Source of the DNA: Pochonia chlamydosporia 170
Taxonomy: Eukaryota > Ascomycota > Sordariomycetes > Hypocreales > Clavicipitaceae
Direction: 5' to 3'
Assembly (NCBI RefSeq): GCF_001653235.2
Contig: NC_035790.1
Span: 2,170,001-2,234,000 of the forward strand
Length of the DNA stretch: 64,000 nt
The translations under genes and the position numbers were made by a program. This document shows, one piece after another, positions 22,955-34,806 of this stretch. The stretch's first letter is position 1; each line of letters opens with the position of its first letter. The notes beneath the pieces are model-generated. The model was not told the DNA's origin and did not search any database. It worked only from the letters and a program-made list of their open reading frames with translations.

Positions 22955-25060
22955 ATGACCGACTGTCTTGAGGGAACAGGTCATCAGGATCAAGAGTCCA
23001 GTATCTATCCCCATGGCACAATCACCACACCCGTAGAGCCGGAGAATGCTTTGGTTAGCGACGATGAATATTCACAAAGACTTCAAGAACTAGCGGATTT
23101 GCCCAAAGTCCGCACCAACATCCAGGGCCTGTCCGGTGTTATGTTCGCATTGACACTTCCGATGCCCATGGAATTCAGTATTTTGCACAGCGTCATAAGC
23201 ATGTCCGCGGCGATGCCGTCTGAGCTTTTCGATTTGCATTGTGAAGGCCGTGTTCTGAGGCCAGGTATTCATAGATTGCGGGACGAAACCACACTGCGGA
23301 TTGTCTTGAGGAATCCAAACATGTTCACGCCATTCAGCAAAATTGCCACCCTAGATATCAAGACTCGCACGCACGGCGACTTCCTTCTGGACCTAGAGCG
23401 CCCTTATGACAGTTTAGTTGCGCATGTCAAGGCACAAATACAGGGGCTGATAAATAGACCAGCTGAGCAATTCCAATTGTACTTTGGAAACAAGCCCATC
23501 GAAAGCGGATACTATCTTTGGTGTTATGGTGTCTGGGACAAAGCGCCTGTGGTCCTCGAGATTCTCAACCGCCAGCTCCCACGGCCTCCTCGATACCAAG
23601 CGTTAGTCGACTTTGTCAAGACTCTTCTTTCTCCTCCAGAGGCCCCTCGTGGCGCTTTGCCAGCACGATCAGTGAAAGACGGAAATGCGGATGAGAAGCA
23701 CGGATCAAGATCAGCAGAAGAGGCCTCATATAATGGTTTACATGCTGAGCAGCCTGAGGCATTACAGAAGCGAACAAACTCACAGCAACAAGCTCGTTCA
23801 ACTGAAAGGCAACCTAACGAAAAGCACCCAGGCAACGATCCTGACGAGACGACTCCGAAGGTGTCAGCAGAAGCAAGTAGCCAGCCATGTCCTACGGGCA
23901 AGTTGGAATCTCAAGCACATTCACTTCACATGGCCACGCCCACCTACAGTAATGTCTCTGTAGAGACAGCCGTGGAACCGATTTCTTCTTGGGGTGTTGA
24001 ACCTGTTCCAAAGACGCAACGGCGAGCCATGCAAGCAACCCAAGATGCGTCAACATCAACAGTACCAACAGGGTTGCCATTGTCTTCCCCCTCAGCTCTG
24101 GCGGCAGATGATCCTCACGATGACAATCTCTATTCGGATGCGGCTGACCCAAGCACCGCACAGATGATGCCTATTGAGCACACTCATTATGCGGGTGGTG
24201 GGCTTGGAGCACGCGTGGCTGAGACTATTGACGGACAACAAAGGGTGCCACAATTAGATTCATCTCATCCAGCTGTTCCTGATGTTTTACAAGATTACGA
24301 ACAAATCCAGGAGACAATACCCAGACTGACAATTGAAGAAGAAGCTGCAGGAAACAAAATAACTAGTGCTACCATCAATTTCTGGGTCAGAGAGATTTCT
24401 TGCGCTGATACCGCGAATCTGGCTGTGATTGCTGGCATCGTTGACCTAAATCCCTATGCAGGGGCAACAAGGAGAAGCCACAAGATTACCTGCAAGCCCG
24501 CAAAGGGTATGATTGGTGCCGAGATTATGCTCGCGGCGGTAAAGACTGGGCTTGAGACGGTCAAGTCAATCCAATTCGAATTAGAAGATGTGATATCATT
24601 GAAAGACTTTCAGTCCACATTCTGCAGTGAGGGAAGGCGAACCACTGCCGGCCGGCATGGTACAAACGATATCATCCGTTTCGATGTGCAGGGTCTGGAT
24701 GGAGATGCAAACCGTCTATGTGCGGTGCTTGCTGAGACAGATACCTTGTCATCGTCTGCTCGATGGGTCACACTCTATATTACCAAGCTCCCGCCGCCTC
24801 GAATCCCTACTCCTCCACCTCCACCAGTAGTTAAAAGGAAACCACGAGTACGACCAACGCAAGAACCGGTTGCGTCTATAACAGCGACAAATCCTCCGGA
24901 GTGTGTTACGGCAGAGCAGGAATACGTGGGCAGCCCATCAAAACCACCAGCCAAACTTGATACGGCTACCACTATCGATCCAGCGACAGTGAAACAGAAG
25001 AGGCGGTCCAAGATTTCGGGGTTTGCTAAGTCGTTGTTGAAATCGAAGAAGCGGGAGTAA
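22955..25060 (+). CDS. Large orphan protein with two tandem ubiquitin-like regions
   Basis: One exon gives 701 residues from the ATG at 22955. Residues about 131-205 read like ubiquitin: a DFLLDLERPYDSL beta-hairpin, the helix VKAQIQGLINRPAEQFQLYF, then GNKPIESGYYL and a final VVLEIL strand, matching the order of ubiquitin's K-x-x-I, L-x-F-x-G-K and L-x-L-V-L elements. Residues about 62-120 (LFDLHCEGRVLRPGIHRL then TTLRIVLRN) look like a second, more divergent copy. Neither ends in Gly-Gly, so they are unlikely to be conjugated. Residues 210-460 are low-complexity, rich in Gln, Ser, Thr and Pro. A second ordered region (about 466-620) has no recognised family. The end holds a PPPRIPTPPPPP tract and a basic tail. 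Function unknown. Confidence 0.78.
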   Translation: MTDCLEGTGHQDQESSIYPHGTITTPVEPENALVSDDEYSQRLQELADLPKVRTNIQGLSGVMFALTLPMPMEFSILHSVISMSAAMPSELFDLHCEGRVLRPGIHRLRDETTLRIVLRNPNMFTPFSKIATLDIKTRTHGDFLLDLERPYDSLVAHVKAQIQGLINRPAEQFQLYFGNKPIESGYYLWCYGVWDKAPVVLEILNRQLPRPPRYQALVDFVKTLLSPPEAPRGALPARSVKDGNADEKHGSRSAEEASYNGLHAEQPEALQKRTNSQQQARSTERQPNEKHPGNDPDETTPKVSAEASSQPCPTGKLESQAHSLHMATPTYSNVSVETAVEPISSWGVEPVPKTQRRAMQATQDASTSTVPTGLPLSSPSALAADDPHDDNLYSDAADPSTAQMMPIEHTHYAGGGLGARVAETIDGQQRVPQLDSSHPAVPDVLQDYEQIQETIPRLTIEEEAAGNKITSATINFWVREISCADTANLAVIAGIVDLNPYAGATRRSHKITCKPAKGMIGAEIMLAAVKTGLETVKSIQFELEDVISLKDFQSTFCSEGRRTTAGRHGTNDIIRFDVQGLDGDANRLCAVLAETDTLSSSARWVTLYITKLPPPRIPTPPPPPVVKRKPRVRPTQEPVASITATNPPECVTAEQEYVGSPSKPPAKLDTATTIDPATVKQKRRSKISGFAKSLLKSKKRE

Positions 25061-25518
25061 AGGTGAAAGAAACCTCCTCCAGAAAGGTGATCATAGGATT
25101 TCGACGACTGATCAACCTGAGTGATAAAACTCTGCTGTCAAGTCAACTCTACAAATGATAACTACAGATCATGGCATTTACAATGATATCTACTTTTCAC
25201 ATTACCCGCCGACTGACTAACTTTGTTTGCACATCATATCCGTAGCAGACATTTTGGCGCTTAATGACAGACACTAGGCGGATCAGTGGCGGCGCCAACC
25301 GTGAACCCCCTCAACTTTCCCCGCATATAGACTCACCCGCTATTGAAGACTTCGGGGCATAATACTCCGTAATCGGCAACTGAGCGGAATTCCGTATAGA
25401 AGGACGGCCATGAAGCCCTTGGGCCGTGACAGAAGATCAACGTCCCTTACATATCTAGGCACTTGGCAGTTGGACACATAACGCCCGATTCCGACAGCTT
25501 TGAAATCGCAGCAACTCC
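25061..25518. other. Intergenic region upstream of the Zn2Cys6 gene
   Basis: About 0.46 kb serves as terminator of the ubiquitin-like gene and promoter of the regulator. It contains one copy of the 9-mer TACTCCGTA at 25363-25371. Confidence 0.4.
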
Positions 25519-27278
25519 ATGCCGAAGTCCATACATCAGCAAAGATCTCGAGATGGCTGTCGAACTTGTAGGAGGAGGTAAGAACTGTTAACAGTATCTA
25601 CCCGCCGCGTACATGTCCTAACGCTCAAACTAGGAAAAAGAAGTGCGACAACACGAGCATTCCATGTAGCAACTGTGTCAGACTGCGCTTACATTGTCAA
25701 CAAAATGTCGAATTGGTATGGGAGGACGACGCAAGACGGGCTGGAATGGCTCGAAGAGGCCCTGCGAGGATGAAATCGGTCGCATCCGGCCAGCGGTACA
25801 AGTCGAAGCATACTTCTCCCACGAGCACAGGGATTCACATCAATACTGGGTCATCTACAACCGAGCAGCAACTTGTAAATGTTGAGGCCGCATACTCGGC
25901 ACCACCTGGTTCGCTTCGAAGCGTGCGTATATCTCAATGGCCATTCAGCTTGGATTCAACAGAGTCGATGCTGCTTGACCACTACATTCAGAGATTCTCA
26001 AGAACGTACCCAGCGTTTTCCGGGCCGACAAACCCGTTCTTAAGGGTCATTCTTCCGCTGTCTCTACAGAGCAGAGTTGTCTTAGACTCGCTACTAGCCT
26101 TGGGTGGCGTTCAAAGCTGGTCAAACGGGCGATTTACATTCGAGCACGCAATGCTCAAGTTGCGACAAAAGGCGCTGGAAGGATGTCGCTGCCTGATCAG
26201 CGAGCTCTATACACCTGTCTTGGAGACTAATGGCGAAATCGCACAATCCAAACAACTAGCATTAACCAAGTTAGTGGAACCTCAAGGCAAGGAGCCGAAG
26301 ATTTTGTACCTACTAGCAAGTTGCGTCCTGATATTACTGTACGAAAAGCTCGCGGGAGAACAAGTGGAAAACGGAACCACACACCTACAATTCCTATCAC
26401 ATGTTCTTCCCGCAAATATCCTATCGCAGGTAATAAGCACCGCCGCCCAAGCTGAGATGCCGTCCACCTCAGAAGGGGAAGCATTTCAATTCATCGCGAA
26501 TCTCTTCTTATACAACGACTTTGTCCGGTCTACTTCTCTCCGAACCCTAAGCTTCTCCGACTTTTATCTCTGCACAGCATTCCAGGAGCATGGGTTTTCG
26601 ATCAACGAAAGCGACTTCCAAGGATTGCAAAGCCAGTACGGGGGAAGGTTTACATTTCCGGGACTAATTTCACGTTTATCAGCGGGCGATTCAAGTGTTA
26701 CAGATGCAGATATTGCAGGATGGGATGGAGATCTCGGCTGGCTTCCGAGCTTCTCCCTTATGCCACCTTTACTGCAGGAAATGTACGAACGGCTCCCCAT
26801 CACAGACGGGAGTATAGTTTTCGATTCAAGTTTCCGCCATTTGGGAAGCCTTCTAAGCCCATATGAATGGAAAGAAGAGCGAATTATTTCAGAAGTATAC
26901 CGCATCACGGGCATCATATACCGACGACAGTGCCTTGCGCGACTCGCAGGGCAATCAGACACGGAGATACGAGGTCCAAATGGTGGAAATGGACGGCATG
27001 TGCAAACGGGCAATTTGCCTTCGTGGGCCGTACAGCTAATTCACACGTTGCCGGATAAATCGTCGCTCGAGAATACGCTGCTGTGGCCGATTGGCATCAT
27101 TGGAAAGGAGCTTGGCGCGGATCATGAGATAGAGAGGGGTGTTATCTTAAGACGACTGGAGGCGTTGGAGGAAAGGTTTCATATGAAGCACTTTGGGAAG
27201 GTGAAGGAGCACTTGAAAGTGTATTGGGAGAACAGCGAAGGGCGAGAGTATGAAGACGGGGCAATTTTGTTTGGATAG
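25519..27278 (+). CDS. Zn2Cys6 transcription factor with fungal-specific regulatory domain
   Basis: Two exons, 25519-25577 and 25634-27278, are joined by a 56-bp GT-AG intron to give 567 residues. The first exon is only 59 bp, but with exon 2 it completes a perfect binuclear zinc cluster: RDGCRTCRRRKKKCDN, then PCSNCVRLRLHC, i.e. C-x2-C-x6-C-x6-C-x2-C-x6-C at about residues 14-40. The intron falls inside the first half of the cluster. The remainder reads as a fungal-specific transcription factor domain of the Fungal_trans_2 type. Its signs are DHYIQRFSRTYPAFSGPTNPF and LLALGGVQSWSNG, then LASCVLILLYEKLAG and HVLPANILSQ, and C-terminal HTLPDKSSLENTLLWPIGIIG. It is expected to be nuclear. Its neighbours, a dioxygenase and a transporter, are the obvious candidate targets. 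Confidence 0.92.
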
Positions 27279-27434
27279 TTCAGACGGTGGCTGACAGTCG
27301 CATTGCGTGTTAGCATGGTGTAATATTAGAAATTGAATAAGGCGGAAAAGAAATTTCCCTTGAACAGTTTCAAGAATAACAGAACAACGTATGTGTATTA
27401 CTAAATAACCAAAGTGGCAATCTCATCCGTCTGA

Positions 27435-28578
27435 TTACTGCTCAAGTGGCCTCATCTCATACAACGTCTGCTTAATATACTTGATCTGCTCTTCCGCCCA
27501 CGCCTCCACCTCCTTGACATTAACCGTCTCGACAAGACACATGCCCGGCTTACCCTCTGCATCAGAAGCCTTCACATTCTCTTCATACCTCTTGCGAAGA
27601 GCATCAGCCGTCAGACGCGCCCTCTGCGCCAACACATCCAAACGGTACGTCGTCCACTGGTAGTACAGCTCAGTAAGGTGAGACTTGTTCCGAATATTAG
27701 CATTGGTAGTATCGTCCACGACCCGCGGATCCCTAGGTCTAAAGGACGTGACGATGGTAACACGCTCTGGCATATTGGTAACAGGCGCAGCAGTATGCTT
27801 AATATACCTCCCCTGAAGAAGAACAGCACTCCCCTACACATAGTCAGTAACGAAAATCAAGAATCCACGGTCTGCGTCAACTCACCATCTGCGGCGCCTT
27901 GACCTTAATAGTCGTCCCATCCCCTTTCATCAGCTCCGTCTCCCCGCCGCTCATGTGCCTCGCATCCGAGAGCATAACCACACACACCCACGGATGCGAA
28001 TCCTTATGCCACTCAATAATAGGCTTGGTCTGATCCGTCACCGCCTGCTTCTTCACCTTGTTCTCTTCAAACGCCCTGATTGCATCTTCCGTAGCAACAG
28101 GTGGTTCGACGGGTGTGTTTCTAACGGCCTCGAGACCGCCCGGCCCAAGCTGCACGTTTGTGTGGCTGATTTCATAGTCCATCGCGGGAACTAGGTCCAC
28201 GCCAGCGATTTTGCTGATGATGCCCAGTACTTCGGGCGAGTGCCAGAATTTATGGATGAAGGGCGCGTAGCGGGGTGCCATGCCGCGGATTTGAACGGAT
28301 CCAGGGCGCGTGTGGTGCATACAGTTGTCGAGGACGTCGTTGCTAAAGAGTTCGCGGCGGTGTTGGAGGACGCCTTCGGGGGAGAGGAGGGGGAAGGGGT
28401 CTGTTGTTGCGATGGGGGAAAGAGCTGTGGGTGAGAGCTTGAGGTCTTGCATGGTGAGAATTGAGGAGGGAGGGGAGAAGTTGAGGTGTTTGGAGGGGAT
28501 GAATTCGGATGTGGTGTTGTCATCTTGGATAGATGGCTGGTTTGAAGGGGGAAGAGGGGATATGACGGTGGTGGCCAT
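27435..28578 (-). CDS. Fe(II)/2-oxoglutarate-dependent dioxygenase-like protein
   Basis: Two exons, 28578-27886 and 27833-27435, with a 52-bp GT-AG intron in phase 0, give 363 residues. The iron-binding triad of a double-stranded beta-helix oxygenase is visible: EWHKDSHPWVCVVMLSD supplies H191 and D193, and GRYIKHTAA supplies H244 at the start of exon 2. VTIVTSFRPRDP provides the Arg (R263 or R255) expected to bind 2-oxoglutarate. Residues 1-60 are Ser/Pro-rich, and RGMAPRYAPFIHKFW is family-like. The substrate is unknown. The gene is convergent with the Zn2Cys6 regulator (156 bp apart) and divergent from an MFS transporter, a layout typical of small degradation or detoxification groups. Confidence 0.85.
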
Positions 28579-29313
28579 TGTGTTTGTTTGTGTAGATTGG
28601 GAGATTTAGAATTGGTTGCTGAAAGTTAAATGTATTGTGAAAGAGATTCTGGTGGTTTATATATACTGTGTTTTATATTGTGTAAGAGTATGATGTTTAT
28701 CGCCAAGGGCTTCGAATTACCAAATCGGGTAATTGGAGGCGCCGGACGTCGAATAGCAAGAGAGCTAGCTGATGGCTCCCTCGGAGAACAATCGGAGCCA
28801 GCCACAACAACTTAGTATGATTTCAGGCGCCCATATTGCTGTCGGAGGAGGCAATAGCTCAATGCCGAGTCATGGCGTCCCCTTCGTTGCAAATATGCCT
28901 CCTCCCACTGGTTTTCCTCGTGTCTCAATGCTCCTTGCCGACATGCATGTAGTCTGGAGTGCAGCACTAGCGGAGAGAATGGAAGGAACCCTGCATGCAC
29001 CATGATCAAGGCTAAACCCAAAAGAGACTATTCTAGCCGCTGTCAAGTTCAACCGTTCGAGACTCTCTCAACTCTCCTCCACCACCACACAATCACACCT
29101 CTTGAAATTCGACATGATCCGGGGGAAATTTCTCGGCATTCCGCCGTGTACTATTGAATATCGACGCGCAGTTAATTTGTCACGGCAATTGCCCTCATAT
29201 CCGAAACGTACTCATCCAAGTTGGTCAGATCATCTATAAAGAGAGCAGAAAACCTTCCAACCCCATGAATACCTCCAACAACATCCATCATTCCATGAAC
29301 AACCACAAATAAA
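28579..29313. promoter_or_regulatory. Shared divergent promoter region of dioxygenase and transporter
   Basis: These 735 bp separate the ATG of the dioxygenase (minus) from that of the transporter (plus). No coding frame is supported inside, so both promoters must lie here. It is the natural place to look for the binding site of the adjacent Zn2Cys6 protein; no clear CGG-n-CCG palindrome caught my eye. Confidence 0.5.
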
Positions 29314-31077
29314 ATGGACAAAGTATCCGTCTCCCACCAAGAAGAAAACTCTCATCCCAATCTCACACTCAGCACCACACAAAGCCACGATGCAAAAGCA
29401 GTCGGCCACCAAGACTACCATGGCATCGACACACGCGTCCGCTCCATGGGCGCAGACGAAGTCTACGAGAAGAAGATTTCTATAATGAACGAGGCCCTCA
29501 TCGATCTCGGCATGGGCAGCTTCCAATGGAAAGTATTTGCCATGACTGGATTCGGGTGGTTCGTAGACAATGTCAGTCACAGAAATCTTTCTCTCCTATC
29601 AACCAGTACCAGTACCAGTACACATTATACTAACAAAACGCCAGCTATGGATGCAAGCCATCACCATCATCACCCCCCCTGTGCGCACAGAATTTGCCGT
29701 CAAGAGAATCGCCTTTCTTAGTGTCGCCAAATACGCCGGCCTCGTTGTCGGATCTAGTGTCTGGCCCATGACGGCTGATTTCATCGGTCGCCGTCTCGCT
29801 TTCAACATTACGCTACTCATCTCCGCCGTGGCAGGACTTGTTGGTGCAGGAAGTCCCAACTTTGTAGCTATTGCCACGTTCTGCGCCTTTATCGGACTTG
29901 GAACCGGTGGGAATCAGCCCGTGGATAGTGCCATCTTTTTGGAGTTTGTACCCGCTACGCATCAGTATCTCCTGACGATGCAGTCGTCTTTTTGGTCTGT
30001 TGGACAGGCGGTTGCCGCGCTTATCGGATGGTTAGTTTCTCCTCCTTGCACAACTTTTCAACGTCTGATGAAGAGCAACCACATCTAATGCTTCATAGGC
30101 CTCTCATTGCAAACTACTCTTGCTCATCGACAACTCTCCCCGGACAATGCAACTACCACGACAACCTAGGCTGGCGCTACGCATACTGGACATTCGGCGG
30201 CCTCACCCTCATCATGTTTCTCCTCCGTCTGCTCTTCCGAGTTCCCGAAACGCCCAAATTCCTCCTCGGCAAAGGTCTCGACCAGCAGGCCGTCAACGTA
30301 GTCGCCGACATAGCCAAGCGCAACAAGACAGAAACATGGCTCACAATAACGCACTTTGAAGCCATTGACGCACAGCTCGCCGCCCAAAGAGCCACTGATG
30401 ACCCCGAACCGCCCTCCACCACCACGCAATCCATCGTCAGACGAACCATTGATAAATTTGCCCCTCGCAAGATCCAAGCCCTCTTTTCAACGCCCCGTCT
30501 CGCTCTCTCCATGTCTCTCCTCCTATTCCTCTGGTGCTCCATCGGCATGGCCTACCCGCTCTACAACTCCTTCATCCCAATCTACCTCGCCAACAAGGGC
30601 GTCTCAACAGGCACGTCCTCCATCAACGAAACATACCGCAACTACGCCATCCAAGCTGTTTGTGGAATCCCCGCCTCCATCCTCGGCGGCTTCACCGTCG
30701 ACATGAAGCGCGTTGGCCGCAAAGGCACAGGAACACTCGCCTGTTTGGGCACAGGCGTCTTTCTCTTCCTCTTCACGAGGGCGGACTCGAAAAGCGCCGT
30801 CCTGGGATTCAGCTGCGCCATTGCGTTTTTTCAGAACCTCGTGTATGGTTTGCTGTATAGTTATACGCCTGAGCTGTTTCCTGCGCCCATTCGCGGCACC
30901 GCAAACGGGTTGGTGGCTGTGTTTAATAGATTGAGCGGGTTGATGGCGCCTATTATTGCGGCGTATGTTGGTATTGATACCGACTTGCCGGTTTGGATAT
31001 CCGCCGCCTTGTTTATGGTTGCTGGTTTAGTGTTTTTGGTATTGCCATATGAGATGAGAGGTGTGGCAGCTTCTTGA
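29314..31077 (+). CDS. MFS transporter of the SV2/SVOP-like sugar/organic-ion group
   Basis: Three exons, 29314-29571, 29645-30030 and 30099-31077, with phases consistent and GT-AG introns of 73 and 68 bp, give 540 residues. The cytosolic N-terminus (about 75 residues) ends at GMGSFQWKVFAMTGFGWFVDN, typical of SVOP-like MFS proteins that enter helix 1 with FQW. Exon 2 holds TADFIGRRLAFN (motif A) and the GTGGNQPVDSAIFLEFVP signature of this group. The central loop carries RVPETPKFLLGKG. Exon 3 ends with LLYSYTPELFPAPIRGTANGL, the second-half equivalent of the sugar-porter loop. It should sit in the plasma membrane and move a small organic compound. It is divergently paired with the dioxygenase. 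Confidence 0.9.
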
Positions 31078-31831
31078 ACTCTGGTGTGGGTTAAATGTGC
31101 CAATATGTCTGTATATTCTGTTACGTTAACGTTTATGAATGTAATGCTGCCTTCTCTTGCCTTCTGTGTATGCCCGTGCAAGAGTAATTGGAGACTGTCT
31201 TATTACTTCTCCTTCTTAAAAGTTGACATAAATGCAAACACCCGAGTACACACGCCACATTTCACTTTGCAATAATGGCACATCAAATCAACGTCGCAAT
31301 CCTCTTTTGTCCCCATTAGGCTCGTGACTACTCCGTATCCTGCATAGTGACATATAATACATAAAAAGCCAACAATATAAGCTATACGCTAATAATGGTC
31401 TTCAACGAATGCCGTTAGAACAAAACAAAGATGATGAATCCTCCACTCGTCTACTGTCATGGTATTCCTCAAAAAGAAACATAATGCCACGTCCAAGTGT
31501 CGCCCAGAAACAAAAGCAATAACCGACAACGGGAAACTGTATAGTCAAGCACAATAATTTCGTTTTTCGAGACTGGTTGGGCGACTTCATCCCAACTTTC
31601 CACCAGAGAAACCCTTCATTGCGGCGGCGGGATATAATAGAGAATAATGGGCAAACAGAATCAAGTGAGAAAAAGAAAAAAAAAGTTTGCCAATCGTAGG
31701 GTATAAACGAACGCAAAGCAACTCCATAGACCCCGCCTAGATCCCAAACTCCAAACACAGTGACAAGTCATACCTCCACAGTATAATTCACAAAGCAGAC
31801 CGCATCCCCAAAGGTTTGTTGCTCATCGGCC
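31078..31831. other. Convergent intergenic region
   Basis: About 0.75 kb between the 3' ends of the transporter and the kinesin. It contains one TACTCCGTA at 31329-31337. The A-rich tract near 31670-31690 lies on the kinesin's 3' side. No gene is seen. Confidence 0.4.
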
Positions 31832-34806
31832 TTACGCAGACTCGACGGCGGTCATCTCTGATGAGACCAAGGGAATCGGGCTCTGTCGCAACGGTTCCAA
31901 AGTGTGCGGCGGCTCTGCAAGTGAGTCCAGCTTCTGACCATTTGCTAACCGCACGCTGCCACGCGATCCACGAATGATTTGCCCCGTCTCCACGCGGTCC
32001 TGGATCATCTCTTCGAGCATTCTATTCATCTCATCGACGCTCTTGGTCCGCCGCCTTGGTGCCTGGTTTAGCGTAGGGCTAGTCGGCGTCGTCTTTGTTT
32101 GATCAGGAGCCGGCGGTGACCGTGACTCAGCAGAAGCGTCAGCCGTATCCCGAGAGCGCGCTGCACTTCTCAGAGCAGCGAGCATGCGATCCTTGTCGTC
32201 GAGCCGAGCACGGAGATCAGCAATCTCGGCATCCTTCTCCTTCAAAGCAGCGGCGACACTGTGGTCTTCGCCCACCATAATACTCTTACTAGGCGCTGAG
32301 AATCCAACAGACGTGCGTGACGAGCTGGCCCGCCTCGCTTGGAGAAGTCTCTTCTCAAGCGTAGCAATGTACCGGTTCTTATCGGCTAAGTCTGCCTGGA
32401 GCGCCCTGTTCTGAGCCGTGAGGGAGGCCGTACCATCTCCAAACTCGCCAATGCTGTCTTCGTCGGCTTCGATAGGTTCTCCTTCGGGCTCACCGGACAA
32501 TCTTTGTCCACCGCTAGACCGACGACCGATGGTCGACGATGCAGACGTCATGGAAGCAGTGCGCTCTAGCAGAGGCTTTGATCCAATCGAAGTGGCCACA
32601 GAGGATCGGATAGACCCAGAGAGAGACAGCTGTGAATACCGTGCATATTGGCCGAGCGAACTCAATGAGCCATTGGAATTGACACCAATAGACTTGGAGC
32701 TGAGGATCAGTCGGTTGAGATGGTCGATTCGTTCCTTGAGCGCCGTCCTAGCAAGTTGCATCTCCAACATCTGTTCCTCATGTCTCTCGACAGCTTCCAT
32801 TTCCCTGGCCTTCTCGGCTTCCTCATCCCTCTCTTTCTCTGTATCACTACTCTTGCTGCCCCTCTTCCCCTTCTGCGAATCGAGCTGCTTCCGCAACTCG
32901 ACTATCTCCATGCGGTACCGCTCTAACAGCACTCTTGCGCCGCCGTCCCCTCCAGCACCAAGCGCTTCTTCAGCCCTCTTGGCGTGGCTCACAATGCTGT
33001 TCTTGGCTCGGGACGCAAACTTGAGGGTATTGATGGTTTCGGTAGTGTGGGTATTTGCGGCTGCTGCGCTTCCAGCGGCACCTATCTGAATTGTGCACAG
33101 AATGCTTACAAGTGAATTTCCAGATAAGGCTCCTTGAAGAAGGCGTGTGAGTTTGCTATCGCGATAAGGCAGATGCTTTCCTTCTTTTTCGTTTCCTTTC
33201 CCGCCCTCTTTGTCTTTCCACTCAGATAATTTTGATATGACGGTTCCCAATGTGAGGAGACTCTTGTTGATATGGGCACCCTCTTGCCTTCGCTCCTTAG
33301 ATTCGGCCGCCTTTTCGGAGCCAGCCAAATCAATCAAACTCAGGGTAGAAACACGTACGCCGCCGGGGAGGATACCTGAACGTTTGCCTTCCGCTCCACC
33401 GGCAGCGCCGCCTGGCATCCGTTCGCGGCTTTCGACAACAATCTGAACAACGGCATGACTTCGTGAACTGCGCGCATTAAACTGCGTGCTAGCAGTACGT
33501 CTCGCCTGATCACCTCGTGCAATGACTCGCAACAATTGCGTAGGGCTCTGAACGATTTCTTCCTTCAAAGGCGTGGCATAGACGCCTCTCTTGCTGTCTT
33601 CGCGAAGCTTAATCTCATCCTGCTGTGGAGCACCACCGACACCACTCCCTGTAGGCATACTCAACAAGTCGTGAATTCTTTCGTTATAGATTTCGAGGTA
33701 GCTAACGCGCAGCAAGAACTCTCGAGATGGTGTTTCACGAATATAGGAAAAGATGTCGGTAATTGCCAAGGGGATCACACCCGGTGATGAGGCTGTTCCT
33801 TGCATGGAAAACGTCTTACCCGTACCGGTCATACCGTAAGCAAAGACAGTTCCGTGGTAGCCTTCCATTACTCTCCGGACGAGTCGCTTTGCGATATGGT
33901 CATACACGCGCGCATTGTTGTCGTGCGTTGTAAAGACATTGTCTGTGTAATCGTCAGCGCATATTCACCTCACAAGACTCCGACCTAAAGTTTTATCGTC
34001 AACATACCATAAATATAATCGCCCCCTTCCTTTCCTTTGTAGGCAATGAGAGACTTGCGGCCATCTACCATCCATTCTCCTTCAGGATTCGACTGGCCAC
34101 CAGCATTATTGTCTGGGCGAACTCGCACGCTAACAACCACGTTGCCTTTGCCGTCAGATTTGGACGATCGTTTATCTGAGGCTGAACCGGAAACTGCGCC
34201 TGCCCCATCAAGTTTCGACGCTGACCCTTCTCCAGGCTCATCATAAGTTGTCGCAGACGTTGAGTAGGAATCTTGTGCGGAAGAGCTTCGACTTTGCGGC
34301 GGTGAGGAAATGCTCATCAAACCATCTGACATGCGAGCATTGCTAATAGATTTACCCTCGCCGCTTCCATTCAACAAGCTTGGTGTAGACGGAGAGTACG
34401 TAAGATGGGAAAGTTCTTTGGGCGTTTTCGATTTTCTGGATCGCGATTTTTCGTTCGCCAACGGACTAGGTGGCAAACTGCTCGACCTGCTATCGCCTCT
34501 CGGAGGATGTGGAAATGAACTGATGCTGACGGTTTTCCTAAGCGTCTTTCCCGCTGCATTTACCGCACTCGCACCGGAGAGCCCTTTCAGTTGAGGCAAT
34601 GTGGTGATTGGTGCCGGAGTTGGAGGAGCCAGAACACTTGATGGTGCTCTGAGACCACTTCTGGGTGTGGACGGCGCCGATTTCGCTGGAGCTGGTGATG
34701 AGATATTTCCTGTGCTCTTCCGAGTTTTGGTTACTGGCAAAGCAGGCAATGCCATATTTGGCGGGCCATTTGAGGGCCGTGATGGCCTGGGCAAGGCCGT
34801 CGCCAT
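31832..34806 (-). CDS. KIP2: Kinesin-7 motor of the Kip2/KipA type
   Basis: Two exons, 34806-34008 and 33942-31832, with a 65-bp GT-AG intron, give 969 residues. Residues 1-220 are Ser/Pro/basic and disordered. The motor domain starts at GNVVVSVRVRPDN (about 221) and contains the P-loop GMTGTGKT (303-310), SSRSH (425-429), DLAGSE (471-476) and HLPYRDSKLTRLLQ. The intron interrupts the motor between DYIY and NVFTTHDNN. Coiled-coil stretches follow (LERYRMEIVELRKQLDSQ, EKEKDAEIADLRARLDDKDRM-type heptads) with a Ser-rich spacer. The long N-terminal extension before a near-central motor is the arrangement of yeast Kip2 and Aspergillus KipA, plus-end motors that carry tip-complex proteins and affect polarised hyphal growth. 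Confidence 0.93.
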
